Notes under the pieces: model-generated
What the model was told of the DNA's origin: nothing
The model's database searches: none
What the model saw: the letters and a program-made list of their open reading frames with translations, nothing else
Shown here: positions 19,605 to 30,156 of the stretch, piece after piece
Layout of the letters: each line of letters opens with the position of its first letter
Position numbering within the stretch: position 1 is the first letter of the stretch
Assembly (NCBI RefSeq): GCF_000422325.1
Contig: NZ_AULO01000009.1
Coordinates: 307,184-371,183 of the forward strand
Reading direction: 5' to 3'
Source of the DNA: Marinospirillum minutulum DSM 6287
GTDB lineage: Bacteria > Pseudomonadota > Gammaproteobacteria > Pseudomonadales > Halomonadaceae
Length of the DNA stretch: 64,000 nucleotides
Position numbers and translations under genes: made by a program

Positions 19605-21296
19605 ATGAAAGCTTTTATCTCTGAACACCTAGATCTTATTGTTGCCCAGCTAAAATCTGACCAACTTTTACCTGAAGATTTTCAGCCTCGCATTCAAATT
19701 GATAACACCAAGGATAAGGCGCATGGCGATTTAGCCTGCAATCTTGCTTTAATGGCTGCTAAACCAGCAGGAAAAAAGCCAAGGGATTTAGCTGAAATTA
19801 TAGTGCAGCGTTTACAGGCCAATACCGATTTTTGCCAAAAAGTTTCTAAGATGGAAATTGCCGGCCCAGGCTTTATTAACTTCTTTTTATCTCAAGCTAC
19901 ACTCACTTCGGTGGTAAGCCAGGTGCTAGAAGATGAAGCTTTTGGTCAGAGCAATGTTGGTCAGGGTGAAAAAGTACAAATCGAGTTTGTTTCTGCTAAC
20001 CCCACCGGCCCCTTACATATAGGTCATGGGCGGGGTGCTGCTGTAGGTGATTGTTTAAGCCGTTTATTAGAAGCTACTGGCTGGCAGGTAACGCGCGAGT
20101 TTTATTATAACGATGCTGGCGCTCAGATAGATAACCTAGCCTTGTCGGTACAAGCGCGTGCCAAGGGTTTAGGCCCAGAAGACGCTAGCTGGCCAAAAGA
20201 TGGCTACCAAGGCGATTATATCGTTGATGTTGCCAACTCTTTTCTTGCTGGCGACACAGTCATTGCAGATGACCAGCAGGTAACAGCCAATGCTGATGTT
20301 AATGATTTAGATGCCATTCGCCGTTTTGCAGTGGCCTTCTTGCGCCGTGAACAAGATTTAGATTTAAAAGCCTTTGGTGTGGCTTTTGATGTTTATTATT
20401 TAGAATCGTCACTTTACCAAGAAGGCTTGGTTGAAGCGGCAGTAAAAAAATTAATTGATAACGGCTTTACCTACGAAGAAGGTGGTGCTTTATGGTTGCG
20501 TACTACTGACTTTGGTGATGATAAAGACCGCGTTATGCGTAAAACTGATGGTGGTTATACCTACTTTGTGCCCGATGTAGCCTACCACTTGAATAAATGG
20601 CAACGCGGCTTTAAAAAAGTAATTAATGAACAGGGTGCTGATCACCATTCAACCATTACCCGTGTAAGAGCAGGGCTACAAGCGCTAAAAGTGGACATTC
20701 CTGAAGGCTGGCCCGATTATGTGCTGCACCAGATGGTGACAGTAATGCGTGATGGTGAAGAAGTTAAAATTTCTAAGCGGGCGGGCAGCTACGTGACCCT
20801 GCGTGATTTAATTGATGAGGTAGGCTGCGATGCTACCCGTTATTTCTTAGCGGCGCGTGCGCCTAGTTCACAGCTAACTTTCGATATAGATTTAGCGCGC
20901 TCACAAACCAACGACAACCCAGTTTATTACATTCAATATGCTCACGCCCGTTTAGCTAGTGTAGCACGTCAGGCAGAAGAAAAAGGTTATAGCTGGTCTG
21001 AAAAAGCGACTGAATGCCTAGCACAACTGAATACCGATCAAGAGCAAGCGGTATTGAATTTATTAGCACGTTTCCCTGAAGTAGTAAAAAAAGCAGCAAG
21101 GGAACTTGAACCCCACCAAATTGCCCAATACCTGCGCGATTTAGCCGCAGCGATGCACTCTTGGTATAACGCTAATCAGTTTTTAGTGGAAGACGCTCAA
21201 GTTAGAACAGCAAGGCTTATGCTAGCAGCCGCAACACGGAAGGTTCTTGCTAAAGGTTTAGATCTGCTAGGTGTTACTGCACCTGATTCTATGTAG
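19605..21296 (+). CDS. argS: Arginyl-tRNA synthetase
   Basis: This 563-residue class I synthetase charges tRNA-Arg. The HIGH motif is in [17 protein letters not shown] (about residue 130), and the KMSKS equivalent is VKISKRAG. The N-terminal Arg-S additional domain and the C-terminal DALR-type anticodon domain ([22 protein letters not shown]) are complete. It is followed closely by the SPOR protein gene and hslVU, the order known from Pseudomonas. Confidence 0.97.
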   Translation: MKAFISEHLDLIVAQLKSDQLLPEDFQPRIQIDNTKDKAHGDLACNLALMAAKPAGKKPRDLAEIIVQRLQANTDFCQKVSKMEIAGPGFINFFLSQATLTSVVSQVLEDEAFGQSNVGQGEKVQIEFVSANPTGPLHIGHGRGAAVGDCLSRLLEATGWQVTREFYYNDAGAQIDNLALSVQARAKGLGPEDASWPKDGYQGDYIVDVANSFLAGDTVIADDQQVTANADVNDLDAIRRFAVAFLRREQDLDLKAFGVAFDVYYLESSLYQEGLVEAAVKKLIDNGFTYEEGGALWLRTTDFGDDKDRVMRKTDGGYTYFVPDVAYHLNKWQRGFKKVINEQGADHHSTITRVRAGLQALKVDIPEGWPDYVLHQMVTVMRDGEEVKISKRAGSYVTLRDLIDEVGCDATRYFLAARAPSSQLTFDIDLARSQTNDNPVYYIQYAHARLASVARQAEEKGYSWSEKATECLAQLNTDQEQAVLNLLARFPEVVKKAARELEPHQIAQYLRDLAAAMHSWYNANQFLVEDAQVRTARLMLAAATRKVLAKGLDLLGVTAPDSM

Positions 21297-21342
21297 TACA
21301 CCGGCTCCCTAATTAGATGTTACTAAGGAATGGAGGGGTATA

Positions 21343-22047
21343 ATGGCTAAAGACTTTGCTAGCCGTCAACGAAAGCGCACTACACCAGAAAAAAACGAAA
21401 CAACTAGGTCTCGCGGTGCAAGTCCACGCACTGTTGAAGAAGAGCCAGTTGATGTGAATTTCTGGGATCGTTTGCCCGGTTGGGGTTGGTTGACACTAGG
21501 TTTGGTGGCAGGCTTCCTTGCCGCAATTTTAAGTCAGCCCTCTAGCCAAACGCCCCTACAAGCAAAACCACCCTTAATTGCTGCTGAAGTTAAAAAAGTG
21601 CCTCAGGCTAAAAATGAAGAAAAGCCTAAAGAAGCACCAGCTAAAGCTAAAGACCAATCAACACCACGTTTTGATTTTTATACCCTGCTACCAGAAAGCG
21701 AAGTCGTAGCACCAGAAATTGAAGCCTATAAATCAACACCTAGAGAAGCTGAAGATCAGCCCCGTTTTATGTTGCAAGTTGGCTCCTTTCGTAGCGCTGC
21801 CGATGCTAAAAGGCAAGAAGAACGCTTGAAAAGTTTAGGTTATGACCGCATACGAGTGAGTGAAGTAGAAACGGGGAGTGGTGATACTTGGCACCGTGTA
21901 CAAGTGGGTCCTTACCAAGATAGACGCTTACTTGCCCGAGCACAAAATGATTTAGCTAAGGCTGGACTTGATTTTATGCTGTTAAGATTGCGTGATGAAC
22001 CAGAGGTTGAGCAGTCGACAGTGCCCCAATCAATAACCCCTAATTAA
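21343..22047 (+). CDS. SPOR-domain protein (FtsN-like)
   Basis: This 234-residue protein has a cytoplasmic basic N-terminus (the first ~45 residues), a single membrane segment (about 50-66), a proline/lysine-rich linker and a C-terminal SPOR domain (about 145-225), recognisable from FMLQVGSFRSAADAKRQEER and the WHRVQVGPY stretch. SPOR domains bind denuded glycan at the division septum. The gene sits between argS and hslV. It might be FtsN itself or a paralogue; the N-terminal essential helix cannot be judged here. Confidence 0.82.
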   Translation: MAKDFASRQRKRTTPEKNETTRSRGASPRTVEEEPVDVNFWDRLPGWGWLTLGLVAGFLAAILSQPSSQTPLQAKPPLIAAEVKKVPQAKNEEKPKEAPAKAKDQSTPRFDFYTLLPESEVVAPEIEAYKSTPREAEDQPRFMLQVGSFRSAADAKRQEERLKSLGYDRIRVSEVETGSGDTWHRVQVGPYQDRRLLARAQNDLAKAGLDFMLLRLRDEPEVEQSTVPQSITPN

Positions 22048-22056
22048 GGAGACGGT

Positions 22057-22581
22057 ATGACCACCATAGTGTGCGTACGTCGAGATAACGAAGTTGTACT
22101 TGGCGGTGATGGCCAGGTTTCTTTAGGTAATACCGTGATGAAAGGCAATGCACGTAAAGTCCGTCGCCTTTATAACGATAAAATTCTAGCCGGTTTTGCC
22201 GGTGGTACAGCCGATGCCTTCACCTTGTTTGAACGCTTTGAAGGCCAGCTAGAAAAACACCACGGTCAGCTAGTTAGAGCCGCCGTTGAAATGGCTAAAG
22301 ACTGGCGGACTGACCGAGCGCTAAGGCGTTTAGAAGCCATGTTAGTTGTTGCCGATGAAACCGCCACTTTATGCATTAGCGGTACAGGCGATGTCGTTGA
22401 GCCAGAACACGGCGTACTAGCCATAGGTTCGGGCGGTAATTTTGCTTTGGCAGCAGCGCGGGCGCTCCTTGAAAATACCGAGCTATCCGCTCAAGAAATT
22501 GTTGAAAAAAGTTTAGAGTTAGCCGGTGATATTTGTGTCTTTACTAACCACCAGATAACCATTGAAGGGATAAAGAAATGA
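22057..22581 (+). CDS. hslV: ATP-dependent protease subunit HslV
   Basis: This 174-residue proteasome-like peptidase starts [20 protein letters not shown], so Thr2 becomes the catalytic N-terminal threonine after methionine removal. The [15 protein letters not shown] and [12 protein letters not shown] segments are family hallmarks. It assembles as a double hexamer with HslU. The stop overlaps the hslU start by 4 bp. Confidence 0.98.
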   Translation: MTTIVCVRRDNEVVLGGDGQVSLGNTVMKGNARKVRRLYNDKILAGFAGGTADAFTLFERFEGQLEKHHGQLVRAAVEMAKDWRTDRALRRLEAMLVVADETATLCISGTGDVVEPEHGVLAIGSGGNFALAAARALLENTELSAQEIVEKSLELAGDICVFTNHQITIEGIKK

Positions 22582-23906
22582 GCAGCATGACGCCAAGAGA
22601 AATTGTAAGTGAGTTAGATCGTTTTATTATTGGTCAGGCTGATGCCAAACGCTCTGTTGCTATTGCCCTTCGTAACCGCTGGCGCAGAATGCAGTTAGAT
22701 CCAGACTTGCGCGCAGAAGTTACCCCAAAAAATATTTTAATGATTGGTCCAACCGGTGTGGGCAAAACAGAAATTGCTCGCCGTTTAGCCAAGCTTGCCA
22801 GAGCGCCTTTTATTAAAGTTGAAGCCACTAAATTTACTGAGGTAGGTTATGTCGGCCGTGATGTAGAAACCATTATTCGTGACCTAATGGAATCGGCAGT
22901 AAAAATGCTGCGTGAAGAAGCCATGGGTAAACATAATGTATTAGCAGAAGATGCAGCTGAAGAACGCATTCTTGATGCCTTGTTACCGCCAGCCAGAGGC
23001 GAAGAAGCTAACACCGCTGCGACAGAAGAATCGGCAACTCGCCAAATGTTCCGTAAAAAATTACGTGAAGGCCAGCTAGACGATAAAGAAATAGAAATTG
23101 AAGTGGCCGGGCCACAAATTGGTGTAGAGATAATGAGCCCGCCGGGTATGGAAGAAATGACCCAGCAGCTACAAAGCATGTTCTCTAACCTAGATCAAAA
23201 AAAGCGCCGCACCACTAAGTTAAAAATTCGTGATGCCCAGCGTCAATTACGTGATGAAGAAGCGGCACGTTTGGTTAACCAAGAAGAAATTAAGCGTGAA
23301 GCGGTTGATTTAGTTGAACAAAACGGCATCGTCTTTTTAGATGAGTTAGACAAGGTATGTAAACGTGGTGAAAGTTCGGGTGGTAGTGATGTATCACGCG
23401 AAGGTGTGCAGCGTGACTTGTTACCCCTAATAGAAGGCAGTACGGTTAGCACTAAATATGGCATGGTTAAAACCGACCATATTTTATTTATAGCTTCAGG
23501 TGCTTTTCACCTAGCTAAACCTTCAGATCTAATTCCAGAGCTGCAAGGCCGCCTGCCTATTCGTGTAGAGCTTAAAGCACTGACAACCGAAGATTTTCGC
23601 CGCATTTTAACCGAACCTACGGCCTCTTTAACTCGCCAAGCAATAGCACTTTTAGCCACAGAGGGTGTAGAACTTAGCTTTACCGATGATGGTATTAATC
23701 GCTTGGCAGAAATAGCCTACGAAGTGAACGAAAACACCGACAACATTGGTGCACGCCGTTTGCATACCGTAATAGAGCGCTTATTAGAAGAAGCCAGTTT
23801 TGCAACAGAAAGCCTTAACGGTAAGCTAGTGGTTGATGCTGAGTATGTTAATAAGCAGCTAGGCGAGCTGGTTAAAGACCAAGATCTTTCACGTTACATT
23901 CTTTAA
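22578..23906 (+). CDS. hslU: ATP-dependent protease ATPase subunit HslU
   Basis: This 442-residue AAA+ unfoldase has Walker A GPTGVGKT at about residues 57-64, Walker B VFLDELDK, and an inserted I domain (about 110-240). The C-terminal tail RYIL should dock into HslV. It degrades regulatory and misfolded proteins with HslV, and is often heat-induced, although I did not identify a heat-shock promoter. Translational coupling with hslV is clear from the overlap. Confidence 0.98.
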   Translation: MSSMTPREIVSELDRFIIGQADAKRSVAIALRNRWRRMQLDPDLRAEVTPKNILMIGPTGVGKTEIARRLAKLARAPFIKVEATKFTEVGYVGRDVETIIRDLMESAVKMLREEAMGKHNVLAEDAAEERILDALLPPARGEEANTAATEESATRQMFRKKLREGQLDDKEIEIEVAGPQIGVEIMSPPGMEEMTQQLQSMFSNLDQKKRRTTKLKIRDAQRQLRDEEAARLVNQEEIKREAVDLVEQNGIVFLDELDKVCKRGESSGGSDVSREGVQRDLLPLIEGSTVSTKYGMVKTDHILFIASGAFHLAKPSDLIPELQGRLPIRVELKALTTEDFRRILTEPTASLTRQAIALLATEGVELSFTDDGINRLAEIAYEVNENTDNIGARRLHTVIERLLEEASFATESLNGKLVVDAEYVNKQLGELVKDQDLSRYIL

Positions 23907-23915
23907 AGGTGCAAC

Positions 23916-24308
23916 ATGGCCACACCCCAGCCAACAAAAATCCATTACAGCAAAAGTCGTCATTGCTTAGAGTTGCATTATGCTGATGGAAAGCTAGTTG
24001 AACTTTCAGCTGAGCTATTAAGAGTGCTCTCGCCTTCTGCTGAAGTGCAGGGGCATGGTTCACCTAAGTTGCAAGTAGGCAAGAAAGATGTGCGTATTTG
24101 GAAAATTGAACCCGTTGGACGTTATGCCTTAAAGTTAAGTTTTGATGATGGGCATGACACAGGGCTATTCACCTGGGATTATTTTTGGCAACTAGGTGAA
24201 AATAAAGAAGTTTGGTGGCAGCGGTATTTAGATCAACTAGCAGCAGCTGGCGAAAGCCGCACTCCAAAACTTATTCCACTCGCTGTTGATGTAGGTACCC
24301 AATCATGA
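23916..24308 (+). CDS. DUF971 domain protein
   Basis: This 130-residue protein is a stand-alone version of the domain found at the N-terminus of gamma-butyrobetaine hydroxylase (DUF971). Key text includes [19 protein letters not shown], then [20 protein letters not shown] and [12 protein letters not shown]. Function is unknown, though the domain occurs near iron-sulfur and ubiquinone genes in many proteobacteria. It overlaps the ubiE start by 4 bp. Confidence 0.85.
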   Translation: MATPQPTKIHYSKSRHCLELHYADGKLVELSAELLRVLSPSAEVQGHGSPKLQVGKKDVRIWKIEPVGRYALKLSFDDGHDTGLFTWDYFWQLGENKEVWWQRYLDQLAAAGESRTPKLIPLAVDVGTQS

Positions 24309-25063
24309 CACAAGAGCAACAAGATAAAACAACCCACTTTGGTTACCAAGAGGTGCCGGTTGATGAAAAAGTTAAGCGGGTTGCTGGGGTTTTTGATTCC
24401 GTAGCCACTAAATATGACTTGATGAACGATATGATGTCGATGGGCATTCATCGTTTGTGGAAGAAGTTTACCCTTGAGTTATCGGGTGTGCGTAAAGGTC
24501 ATAAGGTGTTAGATATCGCCGGTGGTACAGGCGATTTAACCATGCAGTTTTCACGCCTAGTGGGTGAAGAGGGTGAGGTGATTCTGGCTGATATTAATGC
24601 TTCTATGCTTAAGGTTGGCCGTGATCGTCTGCTTGATAAAGGTTATGGCGGTAATATTCGTTTTGTACAAGCCAATGCAGAAGCTTTACCTTTTCCAGAC
24701 AATCACTTTGATGTCATTACCATAGCTTTTGGCTTGCGTAACGTTACTGATAAAGACAAAGCTCTGAAGGATATGGCACGTATTCTTAAGCCAGGTGGTC
24801 GCTTATTGGTACTGGAGTTCTCTAAGCCAACTAACCCACTAATGTCTAAAGCTTATGACCTTTATTCTTTTACAGCCTTACCTTTAATGGGCAAACTTTT
24901 GGCCGGTGATAGTGACTCCTACCGTTATTTGGCGGAATCCATTCGTATGCACCCAGACCAAGAAACACTAAAAGAAATGATGATTAATGCTGGTTTAAGT
25001 GATGTGGAATACCACAATATGACTTCAGGTGTGGTTGCTTTGCACCGTGGTTTTAAGCTGTAA
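24305..25063 (+). CDS. ubiE: Ubiquinone/menaquinone methyltransferase UbiE
   Basis: This 252-residue SAM-dependent C-methyltransferase adds the ring methyl of ubiquinone and, where present, menaquinone. The Rossmann motif [13 protein letters not shown] and the acidic post-II strand [12 protein letters not shown] are visible, and the [17 protein letters not shown] and [12 protein letters not shown] signatures identify UbiE. It is first in ubiE-ubiJ-ubiB. Confidence 0.97.
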   Translation: MTQEQQDKTTHFGYQEVPVDEKVKRVAGVFDSVATKYDLMNDMMSMGIHRLWKKFTLELSGVRKGHKVLDIAGGTGDLTMQFSRLVGEEGEVILADINASMLKVGRDRLLDKGYGGNIRFVQANAEALPFPDNHFDVITIAFGLRNVTDKDKALKDMARILKPGGRLLVLEFSKPTNPLMSKAYDLYSFTALPLMGKLLAGDSDSYRYLAESIRMHPDQETLKEMMINAGLSDVEYHNMTSGVVALHRGFKL

Positions 25064-25089
25064 CTTACTTTCAAGGAAGCTGAAATTTT

Positions 25090-25731
25090 ATGCAATTACC
25101 GCTGAGTGTTTTAACAGCGCTTGAAAGCTTAGTTAACCCTTTGTTAAGGCAGGCTATTCTTCAAGAGGGTGCTGCTACTGCTGCCTTTGAAAAACTACAG
25201 GGTAGCTGCATTGAGTTTCAAGTGAGTGGGTTAAATTTACAATTAAGAATGCAGGTAGCAGAAGATGGATTTTACTTTTATCGTCAAGGTGAAGCACCTG
25301 CAGATGCTTGGATACTTGCTTCAGCTCAAGACTATTTGAAGATGGCAACCAGTAAAAATGCTAATCAAATTTTATTTGGGCCAAATGTTAGTGTCGGTGG
25401 TAATACCCACCTGCTAGAAGTGTTACAAGAACTTCTTGCAGGCTTGGGTTTGGATACCCAAGAGCTAATCACACGTGCTGCTGGGCCTTTACCACTTGCT
25501 TCTATTCAAGCTGGTTTTAACCAACTGCTGCAGTTTGGGGAACGCTTAACACTTTCTGCTAGTGAAGATATTAAGTCTTACCTAGATGATGAAGCAGGTG
25601 TTTTGCCGGGCAAAGATAGCTGGCACGTGGCAGAAGATGCCTTGCATGAGCTTAGGCTAGATGTCGACCGTTTAGAAGCACGCATTAACCTATTAGAAAA
25701 GCAGTTACAGCCAATAGCAGGAGAAAAATAA
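25090..25731 (+). CDS. ubiJ: Ubiquinone biosynthesis accessory factor UbiJ
   Basis: This 213-residue protein has an N-terminal SCP2-like lipid-binding domain (residues about 12-105) and a coiled-coil C-terminus (about 175-210, with LHELRLDVDRLEARINLLEK). UbiJ works with UbiK and binds polyprenyl intermediates in the soluble ubiquinone complex. The gene position between ubiE and ubiB is the expected one. Its stop directly abuts the ubiB start. Confidence 0.88.
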   Translation: MQLPLSVLTALESLVNPLLRQAILQEGAATAAFEKLQGSCIEFQVSGLNLQLRMQVAEDGFYFYRQGEAPADAWILASAQDYLKMATSKNANQILFGPNVSVGGNTHLLEVLQELLAGLGLDTQELITRAAGPLPLASIQAGFNQLLQFGERLTLSASEDIKSYLDDEAGVLPGKDSWHVAEDALHELRLDVDRLEARINLLEKQLQPIAGEK

Positions 25732-27369
25732 GTGGGACGCTTATACCGTGCTTTTCGTATTGCTTGGATTTCTTTACGTTACCGCTTAGACAGTTTAATT
25801 CCCTTAGATCGCCTACCTTTTGCTCTAGTGCTGCTAATGCGCTTGAATCCAGCACAACTTTTCCCTATGAAAAACTATACACGGGGGGAGCGGCTGCGTT
25901 TGGCCTTAGAGGAACTCGGCCCAATTTTTACTAAGTTTGGACAAATGCTATCAACACGGCGCGACTTATTGCCGCCCGATGTAGCCGATGAGCTAAGAAA
26001 ATTACAAGACCAAGTGCCACCCTTCCCAGCAGCACAGGCTAAGGCAACCATAGAAAAGGCCTTAGGTATGTCAGTGGAAGAGGCCTTTGCTGAGTTTGAA
26101 AGTGAAGCTTTAGCTTCAGCTTCTGTTGCGCAAGTTCATGCTGCTACCCTGCATACGGGAGAAAAGGTTGTTGTTAAGGTGATTCGCCCTGGGGTAGAAA
26201 AAGTTATTAAAAAAGATGTGCAGCTTTTATACATGCTGGCACATTTAGTGCTTCGCTTAGTGCCTGATGCACGTCGCCTTCATCCGGTTGCCGTGGTAGC
26301 AGATTATGAAGTTAGCTTGATGGATGAGTTAGATTTACAAAAAGAAGCAGCTAACACCTCGCAACTTAAACGCAACTTTTTAAACTCACCTTTACTTTAT
26401 GTGCCATCCATCCATTGGCCTTTTACACGTAGAAATTTAATGGTGCAAGAGCGCATTTATGGTGTACCTATTGCAGAAGTAGAAACCATTAAAGCGCATC
26501 AAGTGAACATGAAAAAATTGGCAGAACGCGGCGTAGAGATTTTCTTTACCCAAGTGTTTCGCGATAACTTTTTTCATGCCGATATGCACCCAGGCAATAT
26601 ATTTTTAGATACCAGTAAACCAGAAAGCCCAAGGTACATTGCTATAGATTGCGGTATTGTGGGTTCTTTAAGTGTTGAAGATCAAAACTACCTGGCACGT
26701 AACCTATTAGCCTTTTTTAAGCAAGACTACCATGAGGTTGCAAGGTTACACATAGAATCTGGCTGGGTTGGCGAAGGTACACGTGCCAATGAATTTGCTG
26801 CGGCTATTCGCGCCGTTTGCGAGCCTATTTTTGAAAAGCCTTTAAAAGACATTTCTTTTGGGCAGGTGTTGTTAGGTTTATTCCAAACAGCAAGGCGTTT
26901 TAATATGGAAGTGCAGCCACAACTAGTTTTGTTACAAAAAACACTGCTGAATATTGAAGGCTTAGGTAGGCAGCTTTACCCAGAATTAGATTTGTGGACT
27001 ACGGCTAAACCCTTTTTAGAAAATTGGATGAAACAACGTGTCGGTCCGCGTGGTATTCTTAAAAAAGCTCAAGAGAAATTACCCGATTGGCTAGAGTTAG
27101 TTCCTGAGCTACCTCAGTTAGCGCATGAAGGTTTAAGTCAACTAGGTAACTGGCAAAAAGATCAGCAAGCGCAGCGCCTAGTTCTTACTGAGCTAAAAAA
27201 CGAAATGGCTAAAAACCGGCGTCGTAATGGCCAGCTTTTAATTGGTAGTCTGCTACTGGGTTTAGCTTTAGTTACTGGCTTGGGTGATTACCTTCTGCCC
27301 TTGCTTGAAGGCGAATGGCAGCCTTGGGTAGTGGGTGGTGTAGGGCTTTTAATATTACTTAGACGTTAG
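25732..27369 (+). CDS. ubiB: Ubiquinone biosynthesis ATPase UbiB
   Basis: This 545-residue ABC1/ADCK-family atypical kinase uses a GTG start. The signature KxGQ motif is in [17 protein letters not shown], the unusual A-rich loop is [13 protein letters not shown], and the [10 protein letters not shown] and AIDCGIVG catalytic motifs are intact. Two C-terminal membrane segments (about residues 500-545) anchor it. UbiB is thought to extract ubiquinone precursors from the membrane by ATP hydrolysis. Confidence 0.97.
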   Translation: MGRLYRAFRIAWISLRYRLDSLIPLDRLPFALVLLMRLNPAQLFPMKNYTRGERLRLALEELGPIFTKFGQMLSTRRDLLPPDVADELRKLQDQVPPFPAAQAKATIEKALGMSVEEAFAEFESEALASASVAQVHAATLHTGEKVVVKVIRPGVEKVIKKDVQLLYMLAHLVLRLVPDARRLHPVAVVADYEVSLMDELDLQKEAANTSQLKRNFLNSPLLYVPSIHWPFTRRNLMVQERIYGVPIAEVETIKAHQVNMKKLAERGVEIFFTQVFRDNFFHADMHPGNIFLDTSKPESPRYIAIDCGIVGSLSVEDQNYLARNLLAFFKQDYHEVARLHIESGWVGEGTRANEFAAAIRAVCEPIFEKPLKDISFGQVLLGLFQTARRFNMEVQPQLVLLQKTLLNIEGLGRQLYPELDLWTTAKPFLENWMKQRVGPRGILKKAQEKLPDWLELVPELPQLAHEGLSQLGNWQKDQQAQRLVLTELKNEMAKNRRRNGQLLIGSLLLGLALVTGLGDYLLPLLEGEWQPWVVGGVGLLILLRR

Positions 27370-27441
27370 GCTGCTGGTGTATTGAGCGGGTTTTAATTAT
27401 TCTTAGTTACTTTTTTTTGGTTTAACAAGGCAGTAGTGTTA

Positions 27442-27774
27442 ATGAGTGATATCCTTCAACAGCTAGCTGTTATTTTGCAAGAACGTAAACAGGCCGACCC
27501 TACCAGTTCTTATGTCGCCCAGTTGCACCATAAAGGGCTAAACAAGATTTTAGAAAAAGTGGGCGAAGAAGCCACAGAAACAATTTTAGCAGCTAAAGAT
27601 GCAGAATCCTTGGGCGCTAAAAATGAAGTCGTTGCGGAAACAGCAGATCTCTGGTTTCATTCACTCGTTATGCTGTCGCACTTAGACATAAGTTATCAAG
27701 ATGTACTTAATGAGCTAGCTCGCCGTATGGGCATTTCTGGCTTGGATGAAAAAGCGAGTCGTAGTAACAAATAA
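27442..27774 (+). CDS. hisE: Phosphoribosyl-ATP pyrophosphatase
   Basis: This 110-residue MazG-like enzyme hydrolyses PR-ATP to PR-AMP, the second step of histidine synthesis. The motif [14 protein letters not shown] and the [13 protein letters not shown] helix are diagnostic. The ATG at 27442, preceded by AAGGCAG, is preferred over a GTG 6 bp upstream. It is separate from the hisBHAF operon. In pseudomonads hisI lies just upstream; here ubiB is directly upstream with only 72 bp between, and no hisI is in the window. Confidence 0.96.
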   Translation: MSDILQQLAVILQERKQADPTSSYVAQLHHKGLNKILEKVGEEATETILAAKDAESLGAKNEVVAETADLWFHSLVMLSHLDISYQDVLNELARRMGISGLDEKASRSNK

Positions 27775-27816
27775 CAATCCTTTAATCGATAGTTTGATCT
27801 ATAGTAGGAGATAATC

Positions 27817-28062
27817 ATGGGCTTTGGTGGCATTAGTATTTGGCAGCTTCTTATTGTACTAGGCATAGTTGTTCTAATTTTTGGAACTAAAAAATTCCGT
27901 AGCTTAGGTAGCGATTTAGGCAGTGCCGTAAAAGGCTTTAAATCAGCTATGAAAGAAGGCGAGCAAGAAGCGAGTTCAGAAAACCTAGAAAAAACAGCAG
28001 CAGATAAAGACCCTATTGATGTTAAAGCAACTAAGGTTGATCAGGAGCAGGAGCGCAAATAA
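27817..28062 (+). CDS. tatA: Twin-arginine translocase TatA
   Basis: This 81-residue protein has an N-terminal membrane helix (about 5-21), the [21 protein letters not shown] amphipathic helix split at G, and a charged C-terminal tail. TatA oligomers form the pore of the Tat system. It starts with [10 protein letters not shown] and follows hisE by 42 bp. Confidence 0.96.
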   Translation: MGFGGISIWQLLIVLGIVVLIFGTKKFRSLGSDLGSAVKGFKSAMKEGEQEASSENLEKTAADKDPIDVKATKVDQEQERK

Positions 28063-28074
28063 GCGCCCTAGTCT

Positions 28075-28398
28075 ATGTTTGATATTGGCTTTTTTGAACT
28101 CCTAGTCATTGCTGTGGTGGGGCTGTTGGTACTAGGCCCACACCGCTTGCCGCAAGCAATTAAAACCTTGGGCTTGTATATTGGGCGTATCCGAAAAATG
28201 GTCTCTGGCATTCAGCAAGAAGTGAGTGAACAGATGCAGTTAGAGGAAATGCGTGAGCGCTTAGCTGAGCACGAAAAAAAGGTGCGTAGTGGCTTACATG
28301 AGGTAGAAAAAGAGGTTGCTGAAGAAATGGAATTAACAAAACCAAGCAATACTGATTCAGCACCTACTGCAACTCAGTCTAAGGAAGATTCTAAGTGA
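28075..28398 (+). CDS. tatB: Twin-arginine translocase TatB
   Basis: This 107-residue protein has the TatB N-terminus [20 protein letters not shown], followed by [13 protein letters not shown] and a long amphipathic, acidic tail that likely forms a helix. TatB with TatC recognises the twin-arginine signal. It overlaps the tatC start by 4 bp. Confidence 0.96.
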   Translation: MFDIGFFELLVIAVVGLLVLGPHRLPQAIKTLGLYIGRIRKMVSGIQQEVSEQMQLEEMRERLAEHEKKVRSGLHEVEKEVAEEMELTKPSNTDSAPTATQSKEDSK

Positions 28399-29171
28399 GT
28401 AACCCTGATATGCAGCCTTCTTCTCATCCTGAAGAGAGTACCGCTCCTGCTAGTCATGCGCCTTTAGTTGAGCATTTGATTGAACTGCGTACCCGAGTGC
28501 TGCGTATTGTTCTATCTGTTTTGGTTGTTTTTATTGGCTTATTTTACTTTGCCAATGATATTTACGCATTTATTTCACAACCTTTACGATCCATTCTGCC
28601 TGCTGGCGCACAGATGATAGCTACTGAAGTAGCCTCGCCCTTTTTAGCGCCATTTAAATTAACTTTATTTACAGCTTTCTTAGTCAGTGTGCCCTATATC
28701 CTCTACCAAATATGGAGCTTTATAGCACCAGGTTTATATGCCCATGAAAAGAAACTCGCTTTTCCTCTGTTAGGGTCTAGTATTGTTTTATTTTATGCAG
28801 GCATGGCATTTGCCTATTACGCAGTGTTTCCTTTGTTGTTTGCTTTTTTTACTACTGCAGCGCCTGAGGGTGTTGCAGTAATGACGGATATCAACGCCTA
28901 CCTAAGCTTTGTACTTAAGCTTTTTTTTGCTTTTGGTATAGCCTTTGAAATACCTGTTGCAACGGTGCTACTTGTTTTGGCCGGTGTTACTAATGTTGAA
29001 AGCCTAGTAGCTAAGCGTTTATACGTAATTCTAGGCTGCTTTGTTGTTGGCATGTTATTGACACCGCCCGACATTTTTTCGCAAACCCTGCTAGCTGTAC
29101 CTATGTGGTTATTGTTTGAAGTGGGTATATTGATTTCACGCTTACTACCCAAGGCTAAACAAGAAGAATAA
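28395..29171 (+). CDS. tatC: Twin-arginine translocase TatC
   Basis: This 258-residue integral protein has six membrane helices. The conserved [11 protein letters not shown] start after an acidic tail, the [14 protein letters not shown] loop with the signal-binding glutamate (Y-x-H-E), and [14 protein letters not shown] are all present. TatC is the receptor for folded exported proteins; a HiPIP with a Tat signal is encoded elsewhere in this window. The start uses GTG at 28395. Confidence 0.97.
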   Translation: MSNPDMQPSSHPEESTAPASHAPLVEHLIELRTRVLRIVLSVLVVFIGLFYFANDIYAFISQPLRSILPAGAQMIATEVASPFLAPFKLTLFTAFLVSVPYILYQIWSFIAPGLYAHEKKLAFPLLGSSIVLFYAGMAFAYYAVFPLLFAFFTTAAPEGVAVMTDINAYLSFVLKLFFAFGIAFEIPVATVLLVLAGVTNVESLVAKRLYVILGCFVVGMLLTPPDIFSQTLLAVPMWLLFEVGILISRLLPKAKQEE

Positions 29172-29186
29172 AACAAAACTTTACAT

Positions 29187-29232
29187 TATAAAACAATAAA
29201 CCCGCCTTATCTAGCGGGTTTATTGTTTTATA
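29187..29232 (+). terminator. Strong terminator after tatC
   Basis: Positions 29187-29205 and 29214-29232 are perfect reverse complements over 19 bp with an 8-nt loop. The GC core CCCGC/GCGGG is followed by a T-rich arm. It lies 15 bp after tatC and closes the ubi-hisE-tat run. Confidence 0.9.
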
Positions 29233-29284
29233 TCAATTGTTAAGTTAAGGATGCTTGATATATATTAAAGAAATGGAAGTATTA

Positions 29285-30073
29285 ATGAGGCCGATGGAGT
29301 CGAAGATGGTAGAAAGTAGTAAGGTTCTATACGAAGACGATGATCACCAATACATCTGGTTTGGTTGGGAAGACCCAGATACAGATGAAAGTTTGGTACA
29401 GTCTAATCAAGTGTTAGTCGTTAATCAGGATCAAGGCTATCTATTTGATCCAGGTGGTGCTTTTATTTTTTCTGAAGTTGCTGCCGAAGTGAATAAATAC
29501 CTTCCCCTAGAACAAATCCGCTACCTCTTGGCAACTCACCAAGACCCTGATGTGCTTTCATCTGTTACGCTTTGGCTAAAAGCAACCAATGCTCGTTTAT
29601 TGGTTTCTCGTTTGTGGATACGTTTTGTCTCTCATTTTGGCTTTAGTGATAACAGCCGCCTTATAGCTATCGAAGACCGCGGCAAAATGATTAAGTTACC
29701 AGCCGGTGGTGAAATCGTTATGTTGCCTGCTCACTTTTTACACAGTGAAGGTAACTTCTGCTTCTATGATAGTCGCTCCAAAATTCTTTTTTCTGGTGAT
29801 ATCGGTGCTGCTGTTTTTCCAAGAGGTGAGCGCTACCTAATGGTAGAAGACTGGGAAACACACCTAACCTATACCGAAGGTTTCCATAAGCGTTATATGG
29901 GTAATAATGCAGCTTTACGCAAGTGGGTGGGCATGATTCGCCAGTACCCTATAGAGATGATTGTACCGCAGCATGGTGCAATTATTGGTAAAGAGCACAT
30001 CCCAAAGTTTTTAGATTGGCTAGAAAACCTGCAATGTGGAACAGACTTATTGGATGAATACTACGGCTTTTGA
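29285..30073 (+). CDS. ODP-type di-iron metallo-beta-lactamase-fold protein, copy 1
   Basis: This is a roughly 262-residue soluble metallo-beta-lactamase-fold protein. In place of the usual HxHxDH, it carries THQDPDV (H at about 85), with further likely metal ligands in LPAHFLHSEGNF (150 and 153), SGDIGA (D172) and VPQHG (H230). This set, and the FDP-like context, resembles the oxygen-binding di-iron protein (ODP) group related to the flavodiiron proteins but lacking a flavodoxin domain. It may sense or bind O2. I start it at the ATG at 29285, after GGAAG. A very similar copy follows 83 bp later. Confidence 0.8.
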   Translation: MRPMESKMVESSKVLYEDDDHQYIWFGWEDPDTDESLVQSNQVLVVNQDQGYLFDPGGAFIFSEVAAEVNKYLPLEQIRYLLATHQDPDVLSSVTLWLKATNARLLVSRLWIRFVSHFGFSDNSRLIAIEDRGKMIKLPAGGEIVMLPAHFLHSEGNFCFYDSRSKILFSGDIGAAVFPRGERYLMVEDWETHLTYTEGFHKRYMGNNAALRKWVGMIRQYPIEMIVPQHGAIIGKEHIPKFLDWLENLQCGTDLLDEYYGF

Positions 30074-30156
30074 GCTGGCTCAGTTTTACAAGCATGCATT
30101 TGTTCTAGAGTAGGCAGAATAATAATAAAGGAAGAAACCACTAGGAGCCTGTCGAG

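Noticed and set aside
22847..23464. Minus-strand frames opposite hslU
   Set aside because: They are shadows of hslU with no ribosome site and no recognisable domain.
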